Source: Bdellovibrionales bacterium Ga0074139
GTDB taxonomy: Bacteria > Bdellovibrionota > Bdellovibrionia > Bdellovibrionales > Bdellovibrionaceae
Assembly: GCA_001464795.1 (NCBI GenBank)
Contig: LNEB01000008.1
Span: 1 to 64,000 of the forward strand
Direction of reading: 5' to 3'
DNA: 64,000 nucleotides
Shown here: positions 1 to 8,439 of the stretch, piece by piece
Layout: each line of letters opens with the position of its first letter
Position numbering within the stretch: the first letter of the stretch is position 1
Translations under genes and position numbers: made by a program
The notes under the pieces: model-generated
Seen by the model: only the letters and a program-made list of their open reading frames with translations
Database searches by the model: none
What the model was told of the DNA's origin: nothing

Positions 1-1
1 G

Positions 2-70
2 CCCTTGCAGGAAAAAATCAATGAACTTGAACTTCAACTCAGCAAGAAAAAAAAAGAGCTTAAAAATTGA
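2..70 (+). CDS. C-terminal end of a coiled-coil-like protein (partial)
   Basis: An open frame enters from the left edge and stops with TGA at 68-70. The 22 visible residues are rich in Leu, Glu and Lys with heptad-like spacing (LQEKINELELQL then a Lys run), which suggests the tail of a coiled coil. The next gene starts 10 bases downstream, so the two may share an operon. Too little is visible to name a family. Confidence 0.5.
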   Translation, partial: PLQEKINELELQLSKKKKELKN

Positions 71-80
71 GAGAGATCGA

Positions 81-989
81 ATGAACCATGTCGAAGACAC
101 CCTCCCATCCAAAAAGAACATAGAACAGAGTCGAGTTCAATCGGCCACTCATTTGGCTGCCATTGAGATCAGCTTAGGATCTCTTTTACATAGTTTTAAA
201 GTTCCCTTTGGTGGAAGTTTCTTATCACTCAACCAAGGACTTTTTTTTTGTAACTATTTGAATTCCACAGAGCCAACCTCGCGATGGAAAAAAGCCCAAG
301 ATCTATTTGAGATATCCGTTGTCGTTGCCTGTTTAAAAAGTTTAAGTCCCGCCGGCCAAAAACTAGGTCCCATGTTAAGCCTGACAATGCAAGGCGCCCT
401 CTATTCTCTTGGAATACTCCTCTTTGGAACAAAAAAACTCGGACAGTGTTTGGGAATGAGCCTTCTGAGCCTGTGGGCCTTCATTCAGCCGGCCCTTACT
501 TTTATTTTTATTTTTGGATTTGATCTTGATCGAATTTTTAAATTAATTAATCCTGGGGTCGCAAGGAATGTTGTTCTCACCTTGGTGATAGCTAAAATAG
601 TAATGGGCCTTGGTCTTGTCATGTGGGGTGACCCACTCTTAAAAAAGATAAAGCCAATAGCTTTTAAAATAAATTCACCGAATCAATTGCATAAATCTCT
701 TCATTTAAAATTAAAGTCTCCCCTTCTTTTAGCCTTGCAAGATCTGCTTCGACCACTTTTTTTAGTTTCATTTTTTATTGTTCTCGTTTCTTTGTATTTA
801 ACTGAATCTTCCTGGTCGCAAATTTTTTGGAGGAGCTTAAGACCTTTAGGGATCGCCTTTATTCTTTTTTATTTGATACGAAGCCTCTGGTTTACCAATT
901 TGATATTTAAACTGACAGAGCAGTTTGAGTGGACAAAGAAGATGCGTGGGCTCGCTGAAGAATCTATCAAGAAAGAGCCAAAGCCCTAG
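81..989 (+). CDS. Multi-pass inner-membrane protein of unknown function
   Basis: 302 aa. ATG at 81 is preferred over the upstream ATG at 21 because GAGAGA (71-76) sits in front of it and the earlier start would overlap the preceding frame. About five hydrophobic segments can be seen: around LGPMLSLTMQGALYSL, LLSLWAFIQPALTFIF, VVLTLVIAKIVMGLGL, LFLVSFFIVLVSLYL and GIAFILFYLI. The stretch KSLSPAGQKLGPMLS before the first looks like a conserved loop. The C-terminus is basic and polar. I do not recognise the family; a transporter component is possible but unsupported. It lies just outside the proposed left end of the integrated element. Confidence 0.8.
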   Translation: MNHVEDTLPSKKNIEQSRVQSATHLAAIEISLGSLLHSFKVPFGGSFLSLNQGLFFCNYLNSTEPTSRWKKAQDLFEISVVVACLKSLSPAGQKLGPMLSLTMQGALYSLGILLFGTKKLGQCLGMSLLSLWAFIQPALTFIFIFGFDLDRIFKLINPGVARNVVLTLVIAKIVMGLGLVMWGDPLLKKIKPIAFKINSPNQLHKSLHLKLKSPLLLALQDLLRPLFLVSFFIVLVSLYLTESSWSQIFWRSLRPLGIAFILFYLIRSLWFTNLIFKLTEQFEWTKKMRGLAEESIKKEPKP

Positions 990-1089
990 GTTGCTGCTAC
1001 TTGTTTTTAATCAATTTCTGCACGAATATTCGGCAGATCATGTCAATCCAGCTAGGTGCCAAAGTTGGTTCTACAAAAATTGCCCAGCG

Positions 1090-1100
1090 GACGCCAATTT
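1090..1100 (+). repeat. Candidate attL core (GACGCCAATTT)
   Basis: This 11-bp sequence is identical to 13855-13865. It lies in intergenic DNA outside the phased TGGCTA repeats, as an attachment core would. Flanking bases do not match further, so the core is short. No tRNA gene is recognisable at the site. Confidence 0.45.
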
Positions 1101-1189
1101 ACTCGTAGGCTTAAATGCCGTTAAAACGTATCTAACTGAAATCAAAAAACAAAACTCAATGGCTCTCTCTCGATTTAATTTGATCTGAC

Positions 1190-1252
1190 ATCACATCGGA
1201 TCACACCCCATCACAGGGTTTGGCTACAACTTGGCTATAGTTTGGCTATCGA
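1190..1252 (+). promoter_or_regulatory. Two sets of phased direct repeats (candidate integrase arm or regulator sites)
   Basis: ATCACA starts at 1190, 1200 and 1210 (10-bp period). TTGGCTA then starts at 1220, 1231 and 1242 (11-bp period). The spacing near one helical turn suggests a protein array on one DNA face. The TGGCTA core recurs twice at 13796 and 13806, 10 bp apart, right after the integrase gene. Arm-type integrase or excisionase binding is the favoured reading; an OmpR/PhoB-type operator for the nearby Xre gene is the alternative. Confidence 0.55.
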
Positions 1253-1363
1253 TCAAAACATTTTCAGTATTCTCCGCTCGCATTGTCTAGAGACCCTAGC
1301 TCTTGGAATTCTGTAAGGAATTTCTAGAAACTGCAAATCTCTGGGCGATGAAACTGGCTTTCA

Positions 1364-1385
1364 AGTCGAACAATTAAATTCGACT
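1364..1385 (+). promoter_or_regulatory. Inverted repeat in front of the Xre gene
   Basis: AGTCGAA (1364-1370) and TTCGACT (1379-1385) are perfect inverted arms around an 8-base AT-rich centre. Flanking TTCAA and TTGAA extend the symmetry with a small bulge. It ends 9 bases before the GGAGG ribosome site of the Xre gene. It may be an autoregulatory operator or a 5'-UTR hairpin. Confidence 0.45.
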
Positions 1386-1404
1386 GTTTGAACGGAGGAA
1401 ATAT

Positions 1405-1746
1405 ATGAAGCGTAGCCAGAAGAAAATCATAACTATAAAAAGCAAGATCATCAGATTCATGAGAATCTCAAAGAAGATCTCGCAACCTGAAGCAGCTCAC
1501 AAAGCGAGCTGCTCCCCTCAAGCCATCGGCCACTATGAAAATGGTCGAATGGAAATTCCTGATTCTAGGCTCAAATGTCTATTGGAATTTTATGGTTTTA
1601 GCGATTCGGAGTTTCAGGAATACATCAACGGAAAGCAAATTCCGATTGTCAGCATCAAAGATGAATGCATTTTGCTGATCGACCAAATTCCAAATGAAGA
1701 AAAACTAAGAGCGGTCCATACAATTTTAAAAAGTTTCGTATCTTAA
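1405..1746 (+). CDS. Xre-family HTH transcriptional regulator
   Basis: 113 aa. ATG at 1405 follows a strong GGAGG about 6 bases upstream. The basic N-terminus leads into a Cro/C1-type helix-turn-helix at about residues 17-65: RISKKISQPEAAHKASCSPQ followed by AIGHYENGRMEIP, the typical turn and recognition helix. The C-terminal 40 residues look helical and have no recognised domain. It is followed after 17 bases by a 56-aa membrane peptide, probably one transcript. It sits at the left end of the proposed element and may control the element or its own promoter through the inverted repeat at 1364-1385. Confidence 0.8.
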   Translation: MKRSQKKIITIKSKIIRFMRISKKISQPEAAHKASCSPQAIGHYENGRMEIPDSRLKCLLEFYGFSDSEFQEYINGKQIPIVSIKDECILLIDQIPNEEKLRAVHTILKSFVS

Positions 1747-1763
1747 CCAACAAAGGAGGTCCC

Positions 1764-1934
1764 ATGGGACTCGATAAACTTATTCAATCAATTGCGATCG
1801 TTGCGGTCTTGGTGGTCGGAAGTGGTCACTTACCCAAAGCCCTTAAGCTCGTCCGACAGGCGCAACTACAACTCATCCAAGATTCCAAAGCATCCAAGTG
1901 GGGGCAGGCCTATTTGCTGCCTGCATCGAAATAG
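1764..1934 (+). CDS. Small single-span membrane protein (56 aa)
   Basis: ATG at 1764 is preceded by AAAGGAGGT (1752-1760), a near-perfect ribosome site. The peptide begins MGLDKLIQ, has a hydrophobic stretch of about 12-14 residues (SIAIVAVLVVGSG), then a basic amphipathic region (KALKLVRQAQLQL) and a polar tail. It follows the Xre gene by 17 bases and is probably cotranscribed. The function is unknown. A small membrane partner or toxin-like peptide is possible, but nothing in the sequence proves it. Confidence 0.6.
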   Translation: MGLDKLIQSIAIVAVLVVGSGHLPKALKLVRQAQLQLIQDSKASKWGQAYLLPASK

Positions 1935-1964
1935 TGAACATCCAGTGTTGAAAGTAGGTCTACA

Positions 1965-2327
1965 TCATCCTACAAAATCGTGAAGATCTTGGGGAATATC
2001 CATAGGTGTAAACATTCCCACGTTTGAGCCTCCTGTATTACCCTTTGGTGCCAGACCCGTAACAGAGCCAGGTATTGCTAAAATAATTCGAGGAATTTGG
2101 CCTAAAAATTCTAATAATTTTAAATTCACGAGACTGAATCTCATCATGAGTAAGTGAACCCAAAAATGCTTCCATGGATTAAACTGCCCGAGGATATGTG
2201 CACGCTCAAGGTGGTTCCATTCTTTTTTATAATTTTTTTCCAATCTTGCTTGAAGAGCTAATTGGATTTCATACTTAAACTTTTCATGATTGAGTTGAAA
2301 TTTCTTCTGCATTTTATGAAACCTCAT
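1965..2327 (-). CDS. DUF3703 family protein
   Basis: About 120 aa. The family signature is clear: EWNHLERAHILGQF, a His/Trp-rich segment (KHFWVHLLMMRF), then GSVTGLAPKGNTGGSNVG near the C-terminus. DUF3703 genes commonly sit in metal-resistance clusters, which agrees with the upstream P-type ATPase; the biochemical role is unknown. The ATG at 2327 overlaps the ATPase 3' end by 14 bases. A second ATG at 2312, with GAGG ahead of it, would give an abutting start. It is the last gene of the leftward metal-resistance operon. Confidence 0.82.
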   Translation of the reverse strand: MRFHKMQKKFQLNHEKFKYEIQLALQARLEKNYKKEWNHLERAHILGQFNPWKHFWVHLLMMRFSLVNLKLLEFLGQIPRIILAIPGSVTGLAPKGNTGGSNVGMFTPMDIPQDLHDFVG

Positions 2328-4515
2328 CAACAGTAAGAAGTCTCATTGAGTTTGCAATGACAAGTAAAGAAGCCCCCATGTCAGCAGCAACGGCAAGCCA
2401 AAGATTTGAAAGTCCGATAATCCCCAAAACTATAAATACGGCTTTAATCGCCAATGCAAAACCAATGTTAAACCTAATAATACCAAGTGTTTTTCTGCCA
2501 TGGGCAATAGCTTTTGCAAGTTGGCCTAGATCATCTGTCATTAGAGCTATATCGGCTGTTTCGATTGCTGCATCAGTTCCTGCCGCTCCCATTGCAATTC
2601 CAACTGATGCCAAAGCCAGGGCCGGAGCATCATTGATTCCATCTCCGACCATTCCAACAAACTTATGCTTATCAGTCAGCGACTGAATTGCAGACACTTT
2701 ATTTTCTGGAAGTAGATCGCCTTGCGCATGATCAATTCCTACAATTTTAGCAATTGAATCAACTGTTCGCTGATTATCACCACTTAAAATAATGACTTCT
2801 TGAATACCAGCCGTGTGTAGATTTTTGATTGCAAGCTTCACACCTTCACGAGGTTTATCCGCAAGTCCGAAAATTCCTAAAATTTCTCCAGCGCATCCAT
2901 CGTGTGGCATGTGTCCAACGATCATAACAGATTGAGCCTGGGTTTCTAGAGATTGCAAATAGCTTTCCACGTCAGGACTACACACACCCAAGCTATGTGC
3001 GAGCTTATGATTTCCTGCAAAGTAAGAGTGCGAATCAATGAACCCCTGAACTCCTTGACCCTGAATAACTTGAAACTGAAGGACCGCTGATTCTTTTTTA
3101 TTTTTTTTATAGCAATGCTCGACGATTGCTTTTGCAAGTGGATGAGTCGAAGTCTTTTCTAAAGAGAGGGCTATTTTTAGAAACTCATCTTCTGAGCTGC
3201 CTTTCCATGTCTTTTCAGATACGACATGCGGCTTACCTTCAGTAATCGTACCTGTTTTATCAACGGCAATCGCACGTAATTTTCCAAGAGCTTCGAGATA
3301 CACGCCTCCTTTAACAAGAACTCCACCTTTAGCAAGGGCTGTCAGGGCTGAGACAACTGATACAGGTGTTGCAATAACAAGAGCACATGGACATGCAATA
3401 ACCAAAAATACAAGCGACCGGTAAAACCAAATATCCCAACTTTGAGAAAACAAAAGAGGAGGAAGTAAAAAGACAAGTACAGCCACAAGTGTGACAATGG
3501 GAGTATAAATTTTGGCAAATTGATCGACAAAGATTTGAGACGGTGCCTTTTTACTTTGTGCCTCTTCGATCAGTCTGATCACATTGGCGATTTTAGTATC
3601 TTTGTAACCATGAACCACTTTTATATTTAGATTTCCACTTTCATTAATTGTTCCCGCAAATACAGTGTCACCTTCGTTTTTTGAGACCGGTTGTGATTCC
3701 CCGGTTAGTGGCGCTTGATTCACGTAGGAGCTACCAGCTATCACAGTTCCATCAAGTGGAACTCGATCACCTACCCTCACTAGAATTTCTTGACCCACTA
3801 TCACTTCTTCAATGGCAACGGGTTCAAACTGACTTCCTTTAACCAAATTTGCAAACTGAGGAACTACAGACAGGACCTCTCGAATGGCTTTCCTTGCACG
3901 AGCCACACTAAAAGCCTCAAGCATTTCCGCAAGCGAAAAGAGAAAAACGACGGCTGCCGCCTCAGAGTATTCTTTGATAAAAAAGGCTCCAATGGCTGCA
4001 ATCGTCATAAGCACATTCATATCTAAAGAAAGCTGTCTGATAGATCGAAGTGCTTTTGGAAAAATGAGTGTTCCACCAGCAAGTGTCGCTGCTAAAAAAG
4101 TCACAAACAAAATTTCATCTGAAACGTTCAGCATATATTGAAGTAATAATCCAACTGTAACCAATACTCCTGAAGTTGAAACCAAAACAACTCGAGTCTT
4201 ATTTTCAGCTACAAATGAGAGTTGAGCCGTCGTTTCTCGAACTCTCACTCCAGATTTATTGATCAGCTTTATAATTTCGCCTTTTTCAAAAGAAGGATCG
4301 TGATTGACTGTCACTTGCGAGGTCATTAGGTTTGCATAGATTTTTGCAACCTTAGGATGGTTCAGCGACTTTTGAATAGCTGAAATCTCATCGGCACAAT
4401 CCATTCCAGAAACTGAAAAAATAGAGACAATTGTATTCTCAATCTGATTGAGAACTTTTTCATCTGGTGAGTGACCAGGGCTACAACAGTTATCATGATT
4501 AGTCGTCTGATCCAT
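2314..4515 (-). CDS. zntA: Zn2+/Cd2+/Pb2+-type P1B ATPase (ZntA/CadA)
   Basis: 733 aa, usual length. A metal-binding HMA-like domain (about 30-95) has GMDCADE at 38-44 instead of GMxCxxC, preceded by a Cys/His-rich tip (DNCCSPGH). Then come eight membrane segments, the actuator TGES (271-274), the CPC metal site (375-377), the phosphorylated Asp419 in DKTGT, an HP motif in the N domain, and GDGINDAPAL. The last helix carries the DMGAS...NSMRLL pattern typical of Zn/Cd/Pb pumps and not of CopA. It exports cytoplasmic divalent metal to the periplasm, where the CzcCBA genes upstream could take over. A gap of 125 bases separates it from the lipoprotein gene. Confidence 0.93.
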   Translation of the reverse strand: MDQTTNHDNCCSPGHSPDEKVLNQIENTIVSIFSVSGMDCADEISAIQKSLNHPKVAKIYANLMTSQVTVNHDPSFEKGEIIKLINKSGVRVRETTAQLSFVAENKTRVVLVSTSGVLVTVGLLLQYMLNVSDEILFVTFLAATLAGGTLIFPKALRSIRQLSLDMNVLMTIAAIGAFFIKEYSEAAAVVFLFSLAEMLEAFSVARARKAIREVLSVVPQFANLVKGSQFEPVAIEEVIVGQEILVRVGDRVPLDGTVIAGSSYVNQAPLTGESQPVSKNEGDTVFAGTINESGNLNIKVVHGYKDTKIANVIRLIEEAQSKKAPSQIFVDQFAKIYTPIVTLVAVLVFLLPPLLFSQSWDIWFYRSLVFLVIACPCALVIATPVSVVSALTALAKGGVLVKGGVYLEALGKLRAIAVDKTGTITEGKPHVVSEKTWKGSSEDEFLKIALSLEKTSTHPLAKAIVEHCYKKNKKESAVLQFQVIQGQGVQGFIDSHSYFAGNHKLAHSLGVCSPDVESYLQSLETQAQSVMIVGHMPHDGCAGEILGIFGLADKPREGVKLAIKNLHTAGIQEVIILSGDNQRTVDSIAKIVGIDHAQGDLLPENKVSAIQSLTDKHKFVGMVGDGINDAPALALASVGIAMGAAGTDAAIETADIALMTDDLGQLAKAIAHGRKTLGIIRFNIGFALAIKAVFIVLGIIGLSNLWLAVAADMGASLLVIANSMRLLTVDEVS

Positions 4516-4640
4516 AAGTTTCCTTTTTAGATTGTGGAGCTTTCAAAGATAAATCCAGCCTCAAGTTGAGCCCCATTTAATATCTTAACTTCAATAAAAT
4601 GCAGAAGCGAGCCGTAGTTTTTGAAAAATTAGGGCTTTCA

Positions 4641-5000
4641 TTATCTCACAACTTTCACTACGAAACCTGGGCTCAACTGGAATTCATTTATGGGCAGTAT
4701 TGACACGTCGTGAGAACTTATCTTAGACATAATCTTAGCCTCACCTTTCGGGACTAATTCGCACAAAGAGCCAGGTCGCTTGACCCAGCGACCTTGTACA
4801 ACTTGCGATCGACATACTCTTTCAAAAACAGAGACCGTTTGGCCGACTTGGGCATCGACTCCATCCAAACAGACCAAGCTCTCTTTACCTGGGCCCACCC
4901 TTCTCACCTCTCCTATTAAATGTTCGTGTCGAGGTAAGCTAGCACAACCAAAGGAAATACCAACAATTGCAATTAGTAAAATGAACCCAGATTTTTTCAT
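4641..5000 (-). CDS. Small lipoprotein in the metal-resistance cluster
   Basis: 119 aa. A signal peptide ends in a lipobox around FGCAS (Cys19), so the mature protein is probably lipid-anchored. The remainder is beta-rich, with repeated GEVRRVG, GQTVSVFERVC and GEAKI motifs and four further Cys. This looks like a small beta-barrel or OB-like domain, but no named family is recognised. It starts 3 bases after the stop of the His-rich protein gene and is probably translationally coupled. A role in periplasmic metal handling is inferred only from context. Confidence 0.7.
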   Translation of the reverse strand: MKKSGFILLIAIVGISFGCASLPRHEHLIGEVRRVGPGKESLVCLDGVDAQVGQTVSVFERVCRSQVVQGRWVKRPGSLCELVPKGEAKIMSKISSHDVSILPINEFQLSPGFVVKVVR

Positions 5001-5003
5001 AAA

Positions 5004-5249
5004 TTACTTCGTTTCTTTCTTCTCTTGTTTTTTTCCGTCTTTTTTCTCATCGTGAGAGTGGTCATCGTGCTCACCGTGCTTTTCGTCTTTGTGATCACAC
5101 TTGCAATCCTTCTCGGACTTTTTACAAGCCTCACACTTATGCTCCTTGTGTTGATGTTGCTTCTCTTTTTTGTGATCATGACCATCGCTCGCTAAAGCTG
5201 ATCCATTGATGCCAAAAAAGATGGCTGTGATTAAGAGGGCTTGTTTCAT
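5004..5249 (-). CDS. Secreted His/Cys-rich metal-binding peptide
   Basis: 81 aa. A signal peptide of about 20 residues (ending ALAS) is followed by a mature region made almost entirely of His, Lys, Glu, Asp and Cys, with DGHDHKKE, EHKCEACKK and CKCDHKDEKH clusters. This composition suits a periplasmic metal buffer or chaperone. AGGAG precedes the ATG. A small stem (GACGAA/TTCGTC, 5265-5280) lies in the 40-base gap after czcA. Being between the RND pump and the ATPase supports a role in passing or buffering metal. No fold is expected without metal. Confidence 0.75.
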   Translation of the reverse strand: MKQALLITAIFFGINGSALASDGHDHKKEKQHQHKEHKCEACKKSEKDCKCDHKDEKHGEHDDHSHDEKKDGKKQEKKETK

Positions 5250-5289
5250 AAATCTCCTTTTTTTGACGAATAAGTTCGTCTGTTATTTT

Positions 5290-8200
5290 TTAATGAGCCA
5301 CTCGGCCTGTCATTTTTGATTCGAAAATTGAAAATAGAACCGGAAGAACAATAAGCGTCAGCAAAGTCGATGAAATAATTCCTCCGATAACAACTGAAGC
5401 TAGAGGCCTTTGGACTTCAGATCCAACACCTGTCGAAAGCATCATCGGAATAAAACCGAAAACTGCAACTAAAGCTGTCATCAATACAGGTCGCAATCTA
5501 ACAAGTGTTCCTGCAAGGACGAGTTCTTTCCCAGTCTTTCCTTCTGCTTTAAGTTTATTAAAGAAACTCACCAAAACAACGCCATTTAAGACTGCGATTC
5601 CCGAAAGTGCGATGAATCCGACTCCAGCAGAAATACTAAACGGCAGACCATTAATGATCAGCCCCAGAACCCCACCAACGAGAGCCAAAGGCACGCAGCC
5701 GAAAATTAAAAGTGTTTCGCCGATACTGCCAAAAGCGGCATAGACCATCATCAAAACAATAACGAGAGCTAAGGGAGCTAGAATGAGCAGTCTACTTTTT
5801 GCAGCTTGTAGGTTCTTAAAGTTTCCACCCCACTCAAAGTAGTATCCGTCTGGCAATTTCACTTGATCTTGCACAAGCTTTTGAGCTTCTAAGACAAAAG
5901 ATTCAGTATCTCGACCTCGAAGATTCACAAGCACGGCTGTTCTTCGGTTTGAATTTTCTCGGTTCACTGATCCATAGGTTTCTTTAAATGAAACATTGGC
6001 AAGATTTTGCAGCGGCACAGTCAAATTAGCTCCGATTCCTACCGGAAGATTCTGAATAGCAGCCAAATCACTTCGAAGATCGTCTTCAAGCCTGACCACA
6101 ATCGGAAATTTTCTTTCCCCCTCATAGATCATTCCCGCTTCTTGACCGCCCAATGCTATTGAAACTGTATCAAGAACATCTTTAATTGAAGCATTGTAGC
6201 TCGATAATTTGTCATCACGAGGCTCAATTCTTAAAACAGGTGAAGTTCCAGCTAGGTCCACTTCGACGTCACCAGCGCCTTTGACTTTAGAGACAATGAC
6301 TTGAGTCTCTTTAGCAATCTCAACAAGCTTTCCAAGATCGGGTCCAAAAATTTTAATTGCCACATCGGCCCGAGTTCCTTCAAGTAACTCATTAAATCTC
6401 ATTTGAATAGGTTGAGATGCCAGATAAGTTTGACCCGGCAACTCTTTTTCAAGACTCGCAACCATCAATGATGTGAGTTCAACATAAGTTCGCTTGTTGC
6501 CATCAACCTTTGGCCAATCCTCTCTTGGTTTTAGCATAATGTAAGTATCAGACACGTTCACTCCCATCGGATCTGTCGCAACTTCACTTGTTCCGATTCT
6601 AGAAAAAACGTGATCAACCTCTGGAAAAGCCTCAACGACTTTATCTGCCTTTTTTTGAAATTCGACTGATTGAGAAAGTGAAGCATTAACAGGTCTAATC
6701 ATATGAAAAGCAAAAGATCCCTCACTGAGCTGAGGTAAAAACTCTGCTCCACGCGTTTGAAACAAGCCCACACCCAAAACAACGGAAAGGATAGCTACAG
6801 AAATGGTGGCTCTTTTGTATTTAAAAGCTAACTCAAAGAATGGAATATACAGATTTCTAAACAAGACCATCAAGCGAGGTTCTTTGTCTTGAGCCTTTCC
6901 AGAAAGAAAAAGACTCGCCAATGCTGGAGCTGTCGTAAATGAAAAAACGAGAGCTGCGAAAACGGCTAAAATAAATGTGGCTGCCATGGGAGTGAACATT
7001 TTTCCTTCAACACCCGTCAGGGCAAATACAGGCAAAAACACCATGATCACAATCAATTCTCCAAAACCTGCAGCTGTTCTAATTTCAACTGTCGCCTCGT
7101 AGACAGATTGCTTAAGTTCTTCAGCGGTCAGGTTTCGTCCCAATTGTTTGTAGCGCATTTGTATAAAGCGAACACAATTATCTAAAACGATAACTGTTCC
7201 ATCCACAATAATTCCAAAATCCAAAGCTCCTAGACTCATTAAATTTCCTGATAAACCAAGTGGCTTCATCATTAAAAATGTAGCAAGCAAAGATAATGGA
7301 ATTGTGATCGCTGTGATGATCGCAGCTCTAATATTGCCTAAAAATATCAATAAAATAATTGTAACAAGAATAGCACCTAAAATAAGATTGTGCTCCACAG
7401 TGCCCAATGTCTGATTCACTAAATCAGATCGATTGTAAACTGTTTCGAGCTCCACATTTTCAGGAAGGGTTTTTTTAATTTCTTCAATTTTTTCATGGAC
7501 TCGAGTTGAAACAGTTCTTGAATTCTCACCCAAGAGCATCATGACGGTTCCGAGTACAACTTCATTTCCGTCGTATGTCGCGGCTCCTGTTCTGAGCTCT
7601 TTACCTAAAACGACTTTTGCTATGTCACCTATCTTAATTGTTCTAAAGGATTCAAGTTGTTTAACAGGAATTCTTTCAATTTCTTGAGGAGATTTGAGAA
7701 GTCCCACACCTTGAATTAGAAATTGCTCTGCTGTTTGCTCAACGTATCCACCACCCACATTTCGATTTACTTTTTCTAAGGCTTCTTTAATCTCTTCAAA
7801 ATGAATTCCGTAGGCTGCCATTTTTTGCGGATCTGGCTGGACATGGTACTGCTTTTCAAAGCCTCCTGAAGTATTGATTTCTGCAACACCCTCTACGGTT
7901 AAAAGGCGCGGCTTTAAATACCAATCTTGAAGAGCTTTCACCTCCATCAGCTGTTCAGTACGAGCTTGTCCTGATTTTTTTTCTTTAAAGTCCAAAATGT
8001 ACTGGTAGATTTCACCAAGTCCCGTCGAAACAGGACCTAACTGCGGTTTCGCGCCACCAGGTAAATCATTGGCAACGTTTTGCAATCTTTCGGTCACAAG
8101 TTGCCGGGCTCGGTAAATATCCACTGAGTCTTTAAAAACCACCGTCACTTGAGAAAGTCCAAATCGGGTTATAGATCTGACTTGCTCAACTCCAGCAGCC

Positions 8201-8424
8201 CCTCTCATTGCCGATTCCACGGGAAATGTGACTGTCCGTTCAATTTCTTCAGGAGCTAAACCTTCGATGACAGTATTGATCTGAACTTGGTTGTTTGTAA
8301 TATCCGGAACAGCGTCAATGGGAAGATGTTGAAAACTATAAATACCAGCGATGACCAAAAGGCCTGTTAAAAAAAGAACAAGCCCTCGGTTATATACAGA
8401 AAAATGAATAATTCGATTTATCAT
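5290..8424 (-). CDS. czcA: CzcA/CusA-type heavy-metal RND efflux pump
   Basis: 1044 aa, full length for the HME-RND family. Visible features are an N-terminal membrane segment with HLPIDAVPDITNNQVQ, two large periplasmic loops, and two sets of six helices. The proton-relay helix IV contains LDFGIIVDG with Asp402 and Asp408, at the same positions as in CzcA. The third acidic residue, normally Glu415, is Asp415 (VLDNC). The protein would drive divalent metal out of the periplasm with the adaptor and CzcC-like channel encoded just upstream. The gap to the adaptor gene is 15 bases, so it belongs to one operon. Substrate (Zn/Co/Cd rather than Cu/Ag) is inferred from the helix motif and neighbours. 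Confidence 0.95.
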   Translation of the reverse strand: MINRIIHFSVYNRGLVLFLTGLLVIAGIYSFQHLPIDAVPDITNNQVQINTVIEGLAPEEIERTVTFPVESAMRGAAGVEQVRSITRFGLSQVTVVFKDSVDIYRARQLVTERLQNVANDLPGGAKPQLGPVSTGLGEIYQYILDFKEKKSGQARTEQLMEVKALQDWYLKPRLLTVEGVAEINTSGGFEKQYHVQPDPQKMAAYGIHFEEIKEALEKVNRNVGGGYVEQTAEQFLIQGVGLLKSPQEIERIPVKQLESFRTIKIGDIAKVVLGKELRTGAATYDGNEVVLGTVMMLLGENSRTVSTRVHEKIEEIKKTLPENVELETVYNRSDLVNQTLGTVEHNLILGAILVTIILLIFLGNIRAAIITAITIPLSLLATFLMMKPLGLSGNLMSLGALDFGIIVDGTVIVLDNCVRFIQMRYKQLGRNLTAEELKQSVYEATVEIRTAAGFGELIVIMVFLPVFALTGVEGKMFTPMAATFILAVFAALVFSFTTAPALASLFLSGKAQDKEPRLMVLFRNLYIPFFELAFKYKRATISVAILSVVLGVGLFQTRGAEFLPQLSEGSFAFHMIRPVNASLSQSVEFQKKADKVVEAFPEVDHVFSRIGTSEVATDPMGVNVSDTYIMLKPREDWPKVDGNKRTYVELTSLMVASLEKELPGQTYLASQPIQMRFNELLEGTRADVAIKIFGPDLGKLVEIAKETQVIVSKVKGAGDVEVDLAGTSPVLRIEPRDDKLSSYNASIKDVLDTVSIALGGQEAGMIYEGERKFPIVVRLEDDLRSDLAAIQNLPVGIGANLTVPLQNLANVSFKETYGSVNRENSNRRTAVLVNLRGRDTESFVLEAQKLVQDQVKLPDGYYFEWGGNFKNLQAAKSRLLILAPLALVIVLMMVYAAFGSIGETLLIFGCVPLALVGGVLGLIINGLPFSISAGVGFIALSGIAVLNGVVLVSFFNKLKAEGKTGKELVLAGTLVRLRPVLMTALVAVFGFIPMMLSTGVGSEVQRPLASVVIGGIISSTLLTLIVLPVLFSIFESKMTGRVAH

Positions 8425-8439
8425 AAAGACTCCAATTAA

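Larger units (their letters stand above)
990..1404. other. Intergenic region holding the proposed left element end
   Basis: No convincing gene. One open frame runs through to 1188 without a ribosome site or a recognisable product. The stretch contains the 11-bp repeat at 1090-1100, two phased repeat sets at 1190-1252, and an inverted repeat at 1364-1385 in front of the Xre gene. Confidence 0.55.

Noticed and set aside
925-1188. Open frame of 87 codons running past the end of the first membrane-protein gene
   Set aside because: It overlaps a real gene in another frame, has no ribosome site and no recognisable product. It also crosses the candidate attachment core.
1314-1323. TAAGGAATTT, also present at 13837-13846, as an alternative attachment core
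   Set aside because: At the left end this copy would leave the TGGCTA repeats outside the element, unlike the GACGCCAATTT pair, and it is shorter and AT-rich.
3342-3530. Several 60-100 codon frames within the P-type ATPase, CzcA, ABC-F and chemoreceptor genes
   Set aside because: They lie in shifted or antisense frames of clearly coding sequence and have no ribosome site or family features.
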